Counted from the first letter of the stretch, positions 1 to 9,208 are shown. The stretch is 64,000 bases of DNA from Proteus columbae (GCF_009914335.1 NZ_CP043925.1:1426001-1490000); one strand, 5' to 3'. The notes: a model not told the origin generated them from the letters alone. Numbers and translations are program-made.

Positions 1-2
1 CA

Positions 3-1091
3 GAAAAAGCAGAATTAGAGTGGATAGAGTCACATCCGGTTGAGCATGCAGAATTAGTGTATAAACAATTAGTGGATTCAGTTTCTCAAACTAAATCTAA
101 GCTCACTCACATGGAGAATGAACTCAAGATTCTAAAAGATTCTAGAGAATATAAAACATTGATCAATCCTAAAAAAGATCATTATAGTCAACCATATTTA
201 GGTGTATTTGGGTCTAAAACTGTTGATATAGAAAATCAGGATGATTTGAATATTTTATTAGAAAAAGATGGAGATAAAACACTTGCGGTTTTAATTATGT
301 CTAAAGAAGATTGGTTTTCTGGGTTAGCTGATGTAGCTTTGGCAAATAAAGTTCGTGAAAGCATGAATTCACTCTATAAAGCTACTGAAAAAGCTAGAAA
401 TAGTCTCATTAATAAACAAAAACAAGTAGCAGAGAAAACACAGGAAATAAATGATGCAAACAAAGAAATTGCGAATAAAGAAAATGAAAAACAAATTGCT
501 GAAAAACGTTTAAATAATTTGAAAACTAGTATAAATAAGTTAAATAATGAAGTAGAAAAAGATGCAGTTAAATTTACAGCCGATTTCTACAAGGAAGTTT
601 TTAATGCTTACGGGGATAAAGCAGAAAAATTAGCGAAGGATTTAGCTTCACAAGTAAAAGGAAAAACTATTCGTAATGTTGATGATGCGCTAAAAGCCTA
701 TAATAAGTATAAAGCGAATATTAATAAAAGAATTAATGCGAAAGATAGAGAGGCAATCGTTAAAGCTTTAGAATCAATTAAAGTGAGTGAGATTGCTAGC
801 AACTTAAAAAAATTCAGTAATAGTATGTTGTATGTAAGTAGATTTATTGATGCGGCAGATTTATTTAACGAGTTATTAAAAGCTGTAAAAACTGATAATT
901 GGCGTCCATTTTTTGTTAAAGTTGAAACGCTAGTTGCTGGAGCAGGAGCTACAGCAATTGTTGGATTTACATTTAGTGTACTATTTGGCGGGCCTATTGG
1001 CATATTAGGTTATGGTCTTATTATTGCAGGCGTAGGTGCTTTAATTGATGATAATTTAGTTGAAGACGCAAATAAATTAATTGGGATTTAA
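3..1091 (+). CDS. Pore-forming colicin, 3' part (E1-type), 5' end outside window
   Basis: The frame is open from base 3 to a stop at 1089-1091, so the N-terminal import and receptor domains lie upstream of the window. A GTG at 57 begins an internal reading but is not needed as a start. The visible protein has a long charged coiled-coil-like middle, then a C-terminal domain with the motif WRPFFVKVETLVAGAGATA and a hydrophobic helical hairpin, and it ends ANKLIGI. This is the arrangement of colicin E1-group channel domains, which insert in the inner membrane and depolarise the cell. The convergent gene just downstream matches an E1-type immunity protein, which supports the call. No lysis (kil) gene follows. 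Confidence 0.88.
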   Translation, partial: EKAELEWIESHPVEHAELVYKQLVDSVSQTKSKLTHMENELKILKDSREYKTLINPKKDHYSQPYLGVFGSKTVDIENQDDLNILLEKDGDKTLAVLIMSKEDWFSGLADVALANKVRESMNSLYKATEKARNSLINKQKQVAEKTQEINDANKEIANKENEKQIAEKRLNNLKTSINKLNNEVEKDAVKFTADFYKEVFNAYGDKAEKLAKDLASQVKGKTIRNVDDALKAYNKYKANINKRINAKDREAIVKALESIKVSEIASNLKKFSNSMLYVSRFIDAADLFNELLKAVKTDNWRPFFVKVETLVAGAGATAIVGFTFSVLFGGPIGILGYGLIIAGVGALIDDNLVEDANKLIGI

Positions 1092-1109
1092 TATATAATA
1101 AGAAGGTTG

Positions 1110-1451
1110 CTATTTAATTAACAGCCTTCTTATTAAAACTCCTAATATAAAAACAAGTGTAATAGGTATAGCCATTAAAAAAACAGCGCCACCATATATT
1201 GCTAATAAACCTGATTTACCCGCTGTATTCATAAATAACCCTTTATTCCAAAATTCTTTTGTGGTGAATTTTAAAAAGAACGTTTCAACAGCAAATTTAG
1301 CTACTGGGTAAAGTATAATTCCTATAAGACTGATAATAAATAATAATAACCATTTATATTCTTTTATATCGTAATCAAAAATGAAGTAAATACACAAAGC
1401 TCCATAAATCCATCCCCAGAACATATTATTAATATAATATTTTTTAGTCAT
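1110..1451 (-). CDS. Colicin E1-type immunity protein
   Basis: This 113-residue protein is rich in hydrophobic segments: near residues 12-25, 33-55 and 82-108, three probable membrane spans. Its length equals that of the colicin E1 immunity protein. It is encoded convergently, 18 bp from the stop of the channel-forming colicin, as is usual for E1-group pore formers, whose immunity gene is read from the opposite strand under its own promoter. It should sit in the inner membrane and block channel opening. A few charged loops (for example near residues 26-33 and 60-70) could carry specificity. Confidence 0.85.
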   Translation of the reverse strand: MTKKYYINNMFWGWIYGALCIYFIFDYDIKEYKWLLLFIISLIGIILYPVAKFAVETFFLKFTTKEFWNKGLFMNTAGKSGLLAIYGGAVFLMAIPITLVFILGVLIRRLLIK

Positions 1452-1744
1452 ATCTAGCTCCTAATGAATAATTAGCTCTATGTTATTTTAATGGTAATGC
1501 TTCTTATTTTCAATAATTGGGTTGTTTTTATTTTAGTCAATTTCGCTTGTTATACTGAGCGATTTTAATTTTAGTGCTACTTATTGTAAGTGAGATGGTA
1601 GAAGTGCAGAAAGAGGAAGAAGAAAATCAGGACACAAATAAGACTCCAAAAATTTATAACTGATTGATTATATAAATCAGTCGGTTCCATAGAGCATCGG
1701 CTCTACTCTGTTTTCAAATACTGCACCGAACTCCCATCAGGCAA

Positions 1745-1843
1745 CTACTTGCCTCTCTCACGATAAAATGCCAATCGTTCGTTAAAATACTCGCGCAGAT
1801 GTGCTGGTTGTTGTCGTTCAACTTCCACGGCAACAACGGGCAT
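1745..1843 (-). CDS. Tiny ORF, possible remnant of a phage gene
   Basis: This 32-codon reading (starts MPVVAVEVERQQP, ends ERLAFYRERGK) lies in the same frame as, and 12 bases after the stop of, the zinc-ribbon gene upstream. Its composition is protein-like and the sequence resembles the C-terminus of a phage accessory protein, but no family is recognised. It may be a short real cistron co-transcribed with the zinc-ribbon gene or a decayed fragment. Confidence 0.25.
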   Translation of the reverse strand: MPVVAVEVERQQPAHLREYFNERLAFYRERGK

Positions 1844-1855
1844 ATTGCGTGGTGT

Positions 1856-2017
1856 TTATATTTTATTGAAATAAAACATGTAGCCACAATTAGGGCATAA
1901 TAAGATTAGGTTTTTCTTAAGTTTGTGTTTGTTTTGTTTAGCTACGTAAGAACAGCTTGGGCAGGTAACTTCTACTAGTGCGTCTTGAAACATTCTTATC
2001 ACATTAAAAGCTTTCAT
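1856..2017 (-). CDS. Small zinc-ribbon protein
   Basis: The ATG at 2017 opens a 53-residue protein. It has two CxxC knuckles, CPSC near residues 19-22 and CPNC near 41-44, separated by about 18 residues with several lysines. This is a typical zinc-ribbon layout. Similar small ribbon proteins occur in enterobacterial prophages (YnfU-like), but the assignment is by architecture only. It lies among other decayed phage-like pieces between the colicin locus and the siderophore-binding protein, so it is probably a prophage remnant that is still intact. Confidence 0.6.
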   Translation of the reverse strand: MKAFNVIRMFQDALVEVTCPSCSYVAKQNKHKLKKNLILLCPNCGYMFYFNKI

Positions 2018-2179
2018 ATCTTTCACCCATTATAGGGATATCGTGATTCAGTGTACGCTACTTTGTATTTAATTGCTCAATTTTTGTTCTTTTATTTGTG
2101 GTGACAATTTTTATTACACCACATGATAAAGCACAGCAAGTACGTTTGAGTATTTAAGGTGCCAGAAACTGCCTGTTGG

Positions 2180-2562
2180 TTAGCCAACTACCACACACTC
2201 ACCTTCAATAAAATCCTCTCCGTCATCTTCGCATTTCACAAGACGACACTTTCCACATAAGCCATATCGACTAACGACACAACGAACACCAGGAGAGCTA
2301 CTTGAGCCTTGGTGTTTGTTTTGTCGTCTCTCATAGCTGGATATTTTTTCTAACAAGCCATCTTTAACCATGCTATCTAATGTTCTGCGAGTAGATTCGA
2401 GAATACTTTTCTTGTTAAAAGAATCCTATCCTTTAAGCATTAAGCTACACCAGAAACCTCAAAAGGAGGGGCGCCTATTTCGCCAGCTACTCATGCAAAA
2501 TTATCAGGCTTAAATAATTCCATTATCTTTTTTTCTTTCTGGATTAGCTTCATGAGGTTCAT
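2180..2562 (-). pseudogene. Broken small DNA-binding regulator (phage-like)
   Basis: From ATG 2562 the reading gives MNLMKLIQKEKKIMELFKP and then hits TGA at codon 24. Protein-like sequence continues in the same frame (VAGEIGAPPFEVSGVA), then resumes in a shifted frame (TRRTLDSMVKDGLLEKISSY) and runs into a cysteine-containing C-terminus ending at 2180. The pattern suggests a winged-helix-like regulator of about 120 residues broken by at least one nonsense mutation and one frameshift. An intact 63-residue ORF starting at an internal ATG (2371) would encode only the C-terminal part. The family is not certain. Confidence 0.5.
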
Positions 2563-3094
2563 AACAGCTCCAGTTAGTTTTTGGATAGGTGGAATTAAAA
2601 ATGAGGAGGTGGTATAAAAGTATCACCTTTCTTTTTTTTGCATTCATGTCTTATCTAAAAATAACCTCTAAAAATCCAAAAGGGGTATTTATGGGGGTAT
2701 GAAAATTCATTTGTATGTTTATTTTTATATAAATCAGTGTGTTAACCTATTTATTTTGTTCTCTCCTCCTCCGCCATATCAACATCTCCTAGCGTCTCCT
2801 GAAGTCTCCCAAACCCAGTAAAATCAAACCTTCATACTAAATCATTATCTCCTGAAATCTCTTGAAAGAACCACCATCGTTGGTAAAACCAAAATGGGTA
2901 ATAAGATGCTAAAAGCTTTAGAAGATCTAACTGAAATAGTCAGTTAAATTTCTGTGTGTATGATATATCATTCATCACTTGCTACCCTTATTATAATGTT
3001 CCGTGACCTTTGTTTTATAACAAACTTAGATGCCGCTCTATTAAGGCTAATTTATTTAATAGTCAGATAAAGATGATTTCTTGTTGATGATGTT
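2563..3094. other. Gene-poor stretch with TCTCCTGAA-type direct repeats
   Basis: I find no convincing gene here. The segment contains imperfect direct repeats: TCTCCTGAAGTCTC at 2795-2808 and TCTCCTGAAATCTC at 2848-2861, with a related CATCTCCTAGCGTCTCC just before the first. Short spaced direct repeats like these can be arm-type binding sites for a tyrosine recombinase. Next to phage-like pseudogenes they could mark the end of a lost element, but this is inference. Confidence 0.35.
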
Positions 3095-3113
3095 AATGAT
3101 AATTGTTAGCATT
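3095..3113 (+). promoter_or_regulatory. Fur box
   Basis: The sequence AATGATAATTGTTAGCATT matches the Fur operator consensus (GATAATGATAATCATTATC) well in its left part and core. It lies 26 bp before the ATG of the iron-siderophore binding protein. Iron repression of that gene is inferred. Confidence 0.7.
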
Positions 3114-3138
3114 AACTCTCTATTATGGAGAGTATACT

Positions 3139-4266
3139 ATGAAAAATAAATATCACCTGCTAGCAATATCTCTTTCAGCATTACTTCCTTTTACCGCATC
3201 AGCTACAACATATCCAGTTACTATTACTGATACAGATGGGCAAAAAATAACGTTAAAACATGAACCAAAACGCATTATATTACAAGATGGTAGAGATATT
3301 TTAACGCTGGCTTTGCTTGATAGAAATAATCCGTTTGAAAGGGTTGTAGCATGGAATAATAATCTAAAAAAATCGGATCCACAGACAGTTTCTTTATTAG
3401 AACAGAAATGGAAATCTAATATAAATGCAATCCCTGATATGGGATTTAATGACAAAGGTGAGGTTAATGCCGAGCAAGTTATTGCGCAACAGCCTGATGT
3501 TCTGATTGCTCAACTAAGAGCAAAACCCGCATTAGAAGGATCAGGTGTTGTCAGTATTTTAAAAGAGGCCAATATTCCTATTATTTATGTTGATACTTTC
3601 TTAGAGCCAGTCAAAAATACGAAAGAAAGTGTTGAACTTCTTGGTATCATTTTAAATAAAGAGAATGAAGCTAAAGAATATACAGATTTTTATCAACAAC
3701 ACCTAGATAATATTAAAAATAAAACTCAAGAAATTAAAAATAAACCAAGTGTATTTGTAGAAGCAAAGGCTGGAGCTAATGGTGATGGGTGCTGCTTTAC
3801 ACATAATAATGCGGGGTGGGGTGGTTTGATTCAAGCTATTGGTGGTGACAATATTGGTAGTCATTTCTTACCAGGAGCCTCGGGTGTTATTTCTTTAGAA
3901 CAAGTTATTAGTACTAAACCTGATGTTTATATTGTAACGGGATCTCGCTGGATTAATAAAAATAATATTTCTGCACCATTTGGTTATGGGGTATCTAACA
4001 AAGAGGCTCAAGAAGGTTTCAAACGATTGAAGAGTCGAATTGGATTTAATCAAATCACTGCGGTTAAAAATGAACGATTATATGGTATATATCATAATTT
4101 CTATAATCATCCATATAACATCGTTGGCTTAGAGTATTTAGCAACCTTTATTTATCCTGAACAATTTGCTGAATTAAAGCCAGAAAATACCTATAAAGAG
4201 ATAATAGAAAAATATACCACATTACCCAACGCTGAATTTCTTTGGGCAGCAAAAGCAGATAAATAA
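3139..4266 (+). CDS. Periplasmic siderophore/metal-binding protein of an ABC transporter
   Basis: The start chosen is ATG 3139, preceded by GGAGAG at 3127-3132, giving 375 residues with a clear signal peptide ending SATTYP. An earlier ATG at 3103 overlaps the Fur box and is less likely. The mature protein has the periplasmic-binding fold of the FecB/BtuF type: a start DTDGQKITLKHEPKRII, EQVIAQQPDVLIA in the first lobe, and EQVISTKPDVYIVTG in the second lobe. It should deliver an iron chelate to an inner-membrane permease, but no permease or ATPase gene is adjacent. A terminator follows. Confidence 0.85.
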   Translation: MKNKYHLLAISLSALLPFTASATTYPVTITDTDGQKITLKHEPKRIILQDGRDILTLALLDRNNPFERVVAWNNNLKKSDPQTVSLLEQKWKSNINAIPDMGFNDKGEVNAEQVIAQQPDVLIAQLRAKPALEGSGVVSILKEANIPIIYVDTFLEPVKNTKESVELLGIILNKENEAKEYTDFYQQHLDNIKNKTQEIKNKPSVFVEAKAGANGDGCCFTHNNAGWGGLIQAIGGDNIGSHFLPGASGVISLEQVISTKPDVYIVTGSRWINKNNISAPFGYGVSNKEAQEGFKRLKSRIGFNQITAVKNERLYGIYHNFYNHPYNIVGLEYLATFIYPEQFAELKPENTYKEIIEKYTTLPNAEFLWAAKADK

Positions 4267-4280
4267 AAATTCAAGTTATA

Positions 4281-4303
4281 GCCCTTTTTTAAGGGCTTTC
4301 TAT
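4281..4303 (+). terminator. Intrinsic terminator
   Basis: GCCCTT and AAGGGC form a short stem with a T-rich loop, followed by TTTC, 15 bp after the stop of the siderophore-binding protein gene. Confidence 0.7.
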
Positions 4304-4324
4304 CTTCATTTACATTTCGAACAA

Positions 4325-4519
4325 TCAGAGTATCTGGCTTAATAAAGTTAAAATAAGGCTAATAACTATAATAATGAGCAATACACCTAGAAACGTTCTT
4401 GCTAAAAGGCAAGAGAGTGTTGTAGGAGGTGCTTTAGGAAAAAGTGCAGATAAACACCAATAGGCTAATATAGTGGTTAAAAAAATAGAAAAAAGTATAT
4501 AACTAATAAAAAAGATCAT
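4325..4519 (-). CDS. Small membrane protein, unknown
   Basis: This 64-residue, strongly hydrophobic protein has two probable membrane spans (about residues 3-25 and 40-62) joined by a loop with proline and cysteine (FPKAPPTTLSC). I recognise no family. It is convergent with the siderophore-binding protein gene and lies about 95 bp from the next minus-strand gene, so it could share that gene's transcript. Small size and low complexity limit confidence. Confidence 0.45.
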   Translation of the reverse strand: MIFFISYILFSIFLTTILAYWCLSALFPKAPPTTLSCLLARTFLGVLLIIIVISLILTLLSQIL

Positions 4520-4613
4520 TTATTGATACTCTTTTGGTGTTAATAATAAATAACAGTTCAGTTATCACTTCATTTTTGAACATCTACAGTATTTATCGTT
4601 CTATACCGCTTTA

Positions 4614-5138
4614 TTAATATTTTCCAATACGCATTAAAGCATCTTCAACATCTTCATCATGATCAATTGTAAAAGCAATAAAATCCTCATTTTTTGGAAT
4701 TTTTTTGTAAGTCTCTGTTTGCTTAAACAGCGTTAGAGATTCTGAAAATATTTGAATAATTTTTGTTAAAATGTGAGAGTAAGAATCGTCTTCATAAGGC
4801 GTTTGATAAAGTTGTTCTAAGGTTCTTTCATCAATAGGGTAAATAGTACTAAAGCATTGGTATTCCCAATCACCTGTATTGTACTTTAAGCTTTTTATCT
4901 CGTTATTTGAATGGTAATTGTAGCTATTAGATTGATCTTGATAGTATTTTAATGTTTTTTGAAAATGTTCTTCAGTGTTAAAGCAAAGATTTATTTCTCC
5001 ATACGCGGCATTTAAATCGAACGCAAAGGCGTAAAAGATTTCGCCACTTTTTTCCGTTAAAAATTTCTCTGTTTCTGTTATCGCAAAAGAAATAATATCA
5101 TTTTTTATATTTTTAACTACTTCATCATTTAATATCAT
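4614..5138 (-). CDS. DUF4303-like protein
   Basis: This 174-residue acidic protein shows FYAFAFDLNAAYGEINLCFNT in the first half and a conserved aromatic-rich DWEYQCFSTIYPID segment. This pattern is typical of the DUF4303 family. Members are frequently found next to polymorphic toxin loci, where they are presumed immunity proteins. No toxin gene is seen here, so it may be an orphan immunity protein or have another role. No signal peptide or membrane span is visible, so it is probably cytoplasmic. Confidence 0.6.
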   Translation of the reverse strand: MILNDEVVKNIKNDIISFAITETEKFLTEKSGEIFYAFAFDLNAAYGEINLCFNTEEHFQKTLKYYQDQSNSYNYHSNNEIKSLKYNTGDWEYQCFSTIYPIDERTLEQLYQTPYEDDSYSHILTKIIQIFSESLTLFKQTETYKKIPKNEDFIAFTIDHDEDVEDALMRIGKY

Positions 5139-5346
5139 AGTTAAATCATAATCCAGTTAAATACAGTCACAATACTCTTTAATTAATACAGGAGTATTCA
5201 GAATATCGGTCATAAAAATTGCTCTATATGACGATAATTAGAATAGTATATTAATATTATGATTTAATGATATAAAATATTCAGTTTCTACTTTTGATTC
5301 GTGATAAAAAACACCTAATGATAGTTCAAAAGGTGTTTTCGAGTAA

Positions 5347-5799
5347 TTATTGACGTGCAGTAATGCGTTTCTCTTTACGATTAAACCAATTTTCACGCAA
5401 TTTATCGTAACTAAGATTAAATGCATATGTATAGAAAAGGAAAAAGGCAAAGAAGCCGACTTCCAATAAGAATGCATTCCACAGTGACATATTTAATAAA
5501 AATGCTAATATTGGTAAACCAATGATCACAAAGCTTAATTCAAATCCAATGGCATGCATGACTCGTATTTTTGTTGGTCTTGGACCTTTGATTAAAGGCC
5601 AATAGCGGTCAAAAATCATGTTATAAAATAAATTTAATAACATAGCTAATGTTGATAAAATAATAGCAACGGTTCCCATTTGAAAAATTGAGCGACCCAA
5701 AATCCATGCACTAAGTGGCGCTGTTATTGCGATAGCTATCACTTCAAATGAAACAGCGTGAAAAACGCGCTCAGTAAATGTTTTTTGATATTGGCTCAT
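5347..5799 (-). CDS. PACE-family multidrug efflux protein (AceI-like)
   Basis: The start chosen is ATG 5799 (MSQYQKTFTERVFHAVSFE), because GAGGTGG lies 7-8 bp upstream. The 150-residue product has four membrane spans arranged as two tandem two-helix repeats. The repeat signatures are RVFHAVSFE in helix 1 and RVMHAIGFEL in helix 3, each with the conserved glutamate of this proton-coupled family. Relatives export chlorhexidine and acriflavine. A LysR-type regulator is transcribed divergently from the shared 100-bp region, the usual partner arrangement for PACE genes. Confidence 0.88.
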   Translation of the reverse strand: MSQYQKTFTERVFHAVSFEVIAIAITAPLSAWILGRSIFQMGTVAIILSTLAMLLNLFYNMIFDRYWPLIKGPRPTKIRVMHAIGFELSFVIIGLPILAFLLNMSLWNAFLLEVGFFAFFLFYTYAFNLSYDKLRENWFNRKEKRITARQ

Positions 5800-5899
5800 A
5801 TCCCACCTCAAATTAATTATTTAGCAAAAAACAGATGCAATTATTGGTGATATTTTGTATATATACAAAATAGGAGCCATCGAAAAAAACGATACCATA

Positions 5900-6772
5900 A
5901 TGAACTATTCCATAGAAACTCTGCGTACATTTGTTGAAGCCGCCTCACTAAAATCATTTTCTGCCGCTGCTCGAAAATTAAATAAAAGTCAGTCTACAGT
6001 GAGTAGCACAATTACAGGATTTGAAGATGATATGGGCTTTGAATTATTTGAACGAAAGGGGAGAGAATCAACGCTAACCTTTGCAGGGCAAAAGGTACTA
6101 AGCTTAGTTGAAGATATATTAGCGGCAGATGAACGATTACAGGCATTAAGAATAGAGCTATCACCAGAAATGGAGCCTCGTTTAAGTTGCGTTTTTTCTG
6201 ATATGTATCAACCCCCTTATTCTGAGCAACTCTTAAAAATGCTAGATAAAGAATTTCCTCATATTGAGTTTGAGTTTCTTGTCGCTGAAAATGATGATGT
6301 CATTAATATGCTACAAAATAATCAGGCACATATCGGTATGATGGAATCACGAATAGAATATCCAGCCGATATTGCTTTTGCCCGTTTACCCGTAAGTGGT
6401 GAGTTAGGATTATATGCACATAAAACTCACCCACTTGCGAAAGAAAAGCAAATTAGCTATCAACATTTAACCATGCATCGTCAATTACGGCTAAGTAGTC
6501 GTGCTCAATTTGTCATCAATAGTGAAAAAAATTGGCTGGCACCTAACTATTTATTGATACTTGAAATGGCAGAGCAAGAAATGGGATGGGCAATATTACC
6601 CACTTGGTTAGTTGAGCAATTTGGACATGACTTACTCGTCAGTCTGAATTATGACCAGTTTCCGAAAAAAATAGATATCGATTTAGTTTGGTCGAGAAAT
6701 AATCCACCAGGAAAAGCAGGATATTGGATGATTGATAAACTATTGAAAAATAATATTCAATCTTCTCGATAA
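5900..6772 (+). CDS. LysR-type transcriptional regulator
   Basis: The ATG at 5900 (MNYSIETLRTFVEAASL) gives 290 residues. The N-terminal helix-turn-helix contains SFSAAARKLNKSQSTVSSTI. The C-terminal ligand-binding domain begins near residue 90. An in-frame start at 5855 would add 15 residues that do not belong to the family. It is divergent from the PACE efflux gene and so is the likely activator or repressor of that pump. The inducing ligand cannot be predicted. Confidence 0.88.
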   Translation: MNYSIETLRTFVEAASLKSFSAAARKLNKSQSTVSSTITGFEDDMGFELFERKGRESTLTFAGQKVLSLVEDILAADERLQALRIELSPEMEPRLSCVFSDMYQPPYSEQLLKMLDKEFPHIEFEFLVAENDDVINMLQNNQAHIGMMESRIEYPADIAFARLPVSGELGLYAHKTHPLAKEKQISYQHLTMHRQLRLSSRAQFVINSEKNWLAPNYLLILEMAEQEMGWAILPTWLVEQFGHDLLVSLNYDQFPKKIDIDLVWSRNNPPGKAGYWMIDKLLKNNIQSSR

Positions 6773-6847
6773 AAATGAGGGAAGCAATCACCTTCATTAG
6801 CAATAGTGAAGGTGATATTAGTCCATTATTATCTTAATAATATTAAC

Positions 6848-7186
6848 TCACCAACCACAGACATTTGTTTCTTCATCCATATCATAGCCACGTACAATAT
6901 TGATAAGATCTTTTACCATTAGGCTCGACATCTCTGCATCTAATAAATTAGTCAAAAAGCTCTCTTTATTGACAGAAACACCATTATTTTTATTTGTTAA
7001 TGCTAAGGTAAGTTCTTGCGAATCAATATTTACTTTGCTTTTTAGCTCATCAACTAAGAGTAAAATTTCTTGAGTTGCAACGTCTGGGATATACAGAATT
7101 TTAGGATTAAGAAAGATTTTTTGGGATTTATTTCGGCCATCAGCGCTAATCAATTCTAATAAATAGCCTTTATTTTCATTTTCCAT
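6848..7186 (-). CDS. yoaG: YoaG-like protein with an internal duplication
   Basis: The ATG at 7186 follows AAAGG by 6 bp and lies just downstream of yeaR, whose stop is at 7196. The C-terminal half (about residues 56-112) ends NIVRGYDMDEETNVCGW, nearly the same as the end of E. coli YoaG. E. coli YoaG is only about 60 residues. Here the N-terminal half (about residues 5-52) has its own copy of the same layout, with LYIPDVATQEILLLVDELKS matching the helix region of E. coli YoaG. The gene therefore looks like a tandem fusion of two YoaG units. In E. coli the yeaR-yoaG operon responds to nitrate and nitric oxide. Confidence 0.82.
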   Translation of the reverse strand: MENENKGYLLELISADGRNKSQKIFLNPKILYIPDVATQEILLLVDELKSKVNIDSQELTLALTNKNNGVSVNKESFLTNLLDAEMSSLMVKDLINIVRGYDMDEETNVCGW

Positions 7187-7195
7187 AATCAACCT

Positions 7196-7528
7196 TTAAC
7201 CTTCAGCAAGTATTTTAGGATCGACATAAAAATCGACGTTAAAAATAGTATCTTGAGTTTTCGCTTCTATTTTGTGCCACGTCTTTGGTGGAAATACACC
7301 AAATTCACCTGCATTAATCACTAGAGTTTCGGTTGGCTCAGGGCTGAATTCATCTGCATAGGCATAATAAATAATCGTACCTTGCATGACCGATAATTTA
7401 GGATAAACCCCTTGGCGAGTTCCTTTATCTAAATGTCTTTCCCAAATTGATTTAGGGGCAGTGTCTTTCGTCCAAAGTGGCGTAGCACGTACATGAATAT
7501 AGTGAGTAGGGATAATAATTCTTTCCAT
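7196..7528 (-). CDS. yeaR: YeaR, DUF1971 cupin-like protein
   Basis: This 110-residue protein carries the YeaR signature: IWERHLDKGTRQGVYPKLSV, then a cupin-like core with EFGVFPPKTWHKIEA and NVDFYVDP. Length and sequence agree with E. coli YeaR (about 119 residues). yoaG follows directly on the same strand, as in E. coli, where NarL and NsrR control the pair. The biochemical function is unsettled; a role in nitrosative stress or tellurite response has been proposed for the family. The upstream 380 bp is shared with the divergent cbpA. Confidence 0.88.
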   Translation of the reverse strand: MERIIIPTHYIHVRATPLWTKDTAPKSIWERHLDKGTRQGVYPKLSVMQGTIIYYAYADEFSPEPTETLVINAGEFGVFPPKTWHKIEAKTQDTIFNVDFYVDPKILAEG

Positions 7529-7908
7529 TTTACCGCCCTAGAAAACGTGAATAGATTGATTTTTATACTTTTTATCTTGATTAAAAAGAAAAATCGTAGT
7601 TGATAACGTAGTAAATTATTATGCGCTAAATAAAATCTACCTCTTATAATGAAGCATTTCAAATGCAATTTAATAAAAATATACAACGATATTATTCATT
7701 TTTTGTCTAATATATTGTTTTATATCACTTTATTATTTTGAATTAATTTTTAATATTTAAAATATTTTTTAGTTAAAGACTGTTTTTTTAGGCTGCAAGC
7801 ACGCTTTTCGTGGGAATTTACTCATCAACATAGTTTCTTTGTTCTATAATTGATCAAGTATTGGGCATTAATATTTAATTCATTATTTAACATAATTGAG
7901 ATATCACT
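7529..7908. other. Divergent promoter region, yeaR / cbpA
   Basis: These 380 AT-rich bases separate divergent yeaR and cbpA and hold no supported gene. A minus-strand open frame over 7429-7686 overlaps yeaR and lacks protein-like features. Promoters for both genes must lie here, but I cannot mark NarL or sigma-S elements with confidence. Confidence 0.4.
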
Positions 7909-8850
7909 ATGGAATTAAAGGATTATTACGCCATTATGGGTGTTAAATCTACGGATGATATTAAAACGATTAAGACAGCTTATCGTCGTTTAGCAAAAAA
8001 ATATCATCCTGACGTGAGTAAAGAGCCTGATGCAGAAGAGCGTTTTAAAGAAATTGCTCAAGCATGGGAAATATTAGGTGATGAGCAACGTAGAGCTGAA
8101 TACGATGAACTTTGGGCACATCGCAACGATCCTAAATTTAGACAATTTACGCAACAGCAATCAAATACAAATCAAGAACGTTTTAACCAAGAAGATTTTG
8201 ACGATTTTTATGCTTCATTTTTTGGTCAACATTCTCCCTTTGAAGGGCGTCGAGCTCAACAGGCGCCTAAACAGCGTGGGCATGATTTAGAAATAGAATT
8301 AGCTGTTTTTCTGGAAGAATCACAGGAAGAGCATAAACGCACAATAAGTTACCACTTACCTGTTTATAATGTCTTCGGTATTTTGGAAAAAGAAATTCCT
8401 AAAACACTGAATGTTAAAATTCCCGCAGGTGTTATTGATGGGCAACGTATACGCTTAAAAGGGCAAGGTACTTCGGGTGAAAATGGAGGCGAAAATGGTG
8501 ATTTATGGTTAACTATTCGTATTGCACCTCATCCTCTATTTGATATTAAAGGCCATGATTTAGAAATAGTTGTTCCTGTAGCTCCTTGGGAAGCTGCATT
8601 AGGTGCAAAAATTCCTATACCTACAATAAAAGAAAAAATCTTGTTAACTATTCCGGCGGGAAGTCAGGCAGGACAAAAGCTACGTATTAAGGGAAAAGGG
8701 TTAGTTAGCAAAAAGGTCAGCGGTGATTTATATGCAATTTTAAAAATTGTGATGCCACCTAAACCCGATGAAAAGATACGCGAATTATGGCAACAAATTG
8801 CAGATAGTCAGACCGATTATAATCCACGTAAAGACTGGGAGAATAAATAA
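7909..8850 (+). CDS. cbpA: CbpA, DnaJ-like curved-DNA-binding co-chaperone
   Basis: The 313-residue protein starts with a J domain carrying the HPD tripeptide (YHPDVSK, near residue 35). A Q/N/F-rich linker lies at residues 80-115. Two C-terminal substrate-binding domains follow (repeated motifs such as [19 protein letters not shown] and [19 protein letters not shown]). It lacks the DnaJ zinc-finger, as CbpA does. CbpA stimulates DnaK and binds curved DNA. Its stop overlaps the start of cbpM, which encodes its specific modulator, so the two form an operon as in E. coli. Confidence 0.95.
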   Translation: MELKDYYAIMGVKSTDDIKTIKTAYRRLAKKYHPDVSKEPDAEERFKEIAQAWEILGDEQRRAEYDELWAHRNDPKFRQFTQQQSNTNQERFNQEDFDDFYASFFGQHSPFEGRRAQQAPKQRGHDLEIELAVFLEESQEEHKRTISYHLPVYNVFGILEKEIPKTLNVKIPAGVIDGQRIRLKGQGTSGENGGENGDLWLTIRIAPHPLFDIKGHDLEIVVPVAPWEAALGAKIPIPTIKEKILLTIPAGSQAGQKLRIKGKGLVSKKVSGDLYAILKIVMPPKPDEKIRELWQQIADSQTDYNPRKDWENK

Positions 8851-9155
8851 TGGGTCAATTAACAACAACAGTATTTACTGTCACTGAGTTTTGTCATCAT
8901 ACGGGAATATCAAATGATGAGCTCAAAGAGTTTGTAGCTCTTGGGGTGATCGAACCGCTAGAAATTGAAACTGAGGAGTGGTTTTTCGATGATAATGCTA
9001 TTGTGGTGACACATCGTGCATTAAAACTTCATAAAGAACTCGCATTAGATTGGCATGGTATCGCCATAGCACTGACTTTATTAGATGAAAATGAACAGTT
9101 AAAACAAGAAAATAAGCAATTACGTCAGCAGTTAATGCGTTTTATAAATGAATAA
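8850..9155 (+). CDS. cbpM: CbpM, modulator of CbpA
   Basis: The 101-residue protein has a MerR-like fold start ([28 protein letters not shown]), the central [14 protein letters not shown] segment, and a C-terminal Q/L-rich coiled coil. All are typical of CbpM, which binds the CbpA J domain and inhibits its co-chaperone and DNA-binding activity. The start codon overlaps the last base of the cbpA stop, indicating translational coupling. A strong bidirectional hairpin follows. Confidence 0.93.
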   Translation: MGQLTTTVFTVTEFCHHTGISNDELKEFVALGVIEPLEIETEEWFFDDNAIVVTHRALKLHKELALDWHGIAIALTLLDENEQLKQENKQLRQQLMRFINE

Positions 9156-9166
9156 AGATCAATAAA

Positions 9167-9208
9167 ATAGCCACTAAATGAGTTAAAGATTTTTAGTGGC
9201 TATTTTTA
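9167..9208 (+). terminator. Intrinsic terminator of cbpAM
   Basis: ATAGCCACTAAA and TTTAGTGGCTAT form a perfect 12-bp stem followed by TTTTT, 12 bp after cbpM. Confidence 0.85.

Noticed and set aside
7429..7686. Minus-strand 85-residue frame upstream of yeaR
   Set aside because: It overlaps the real yeaR start region in another frame and has low-complexity content.
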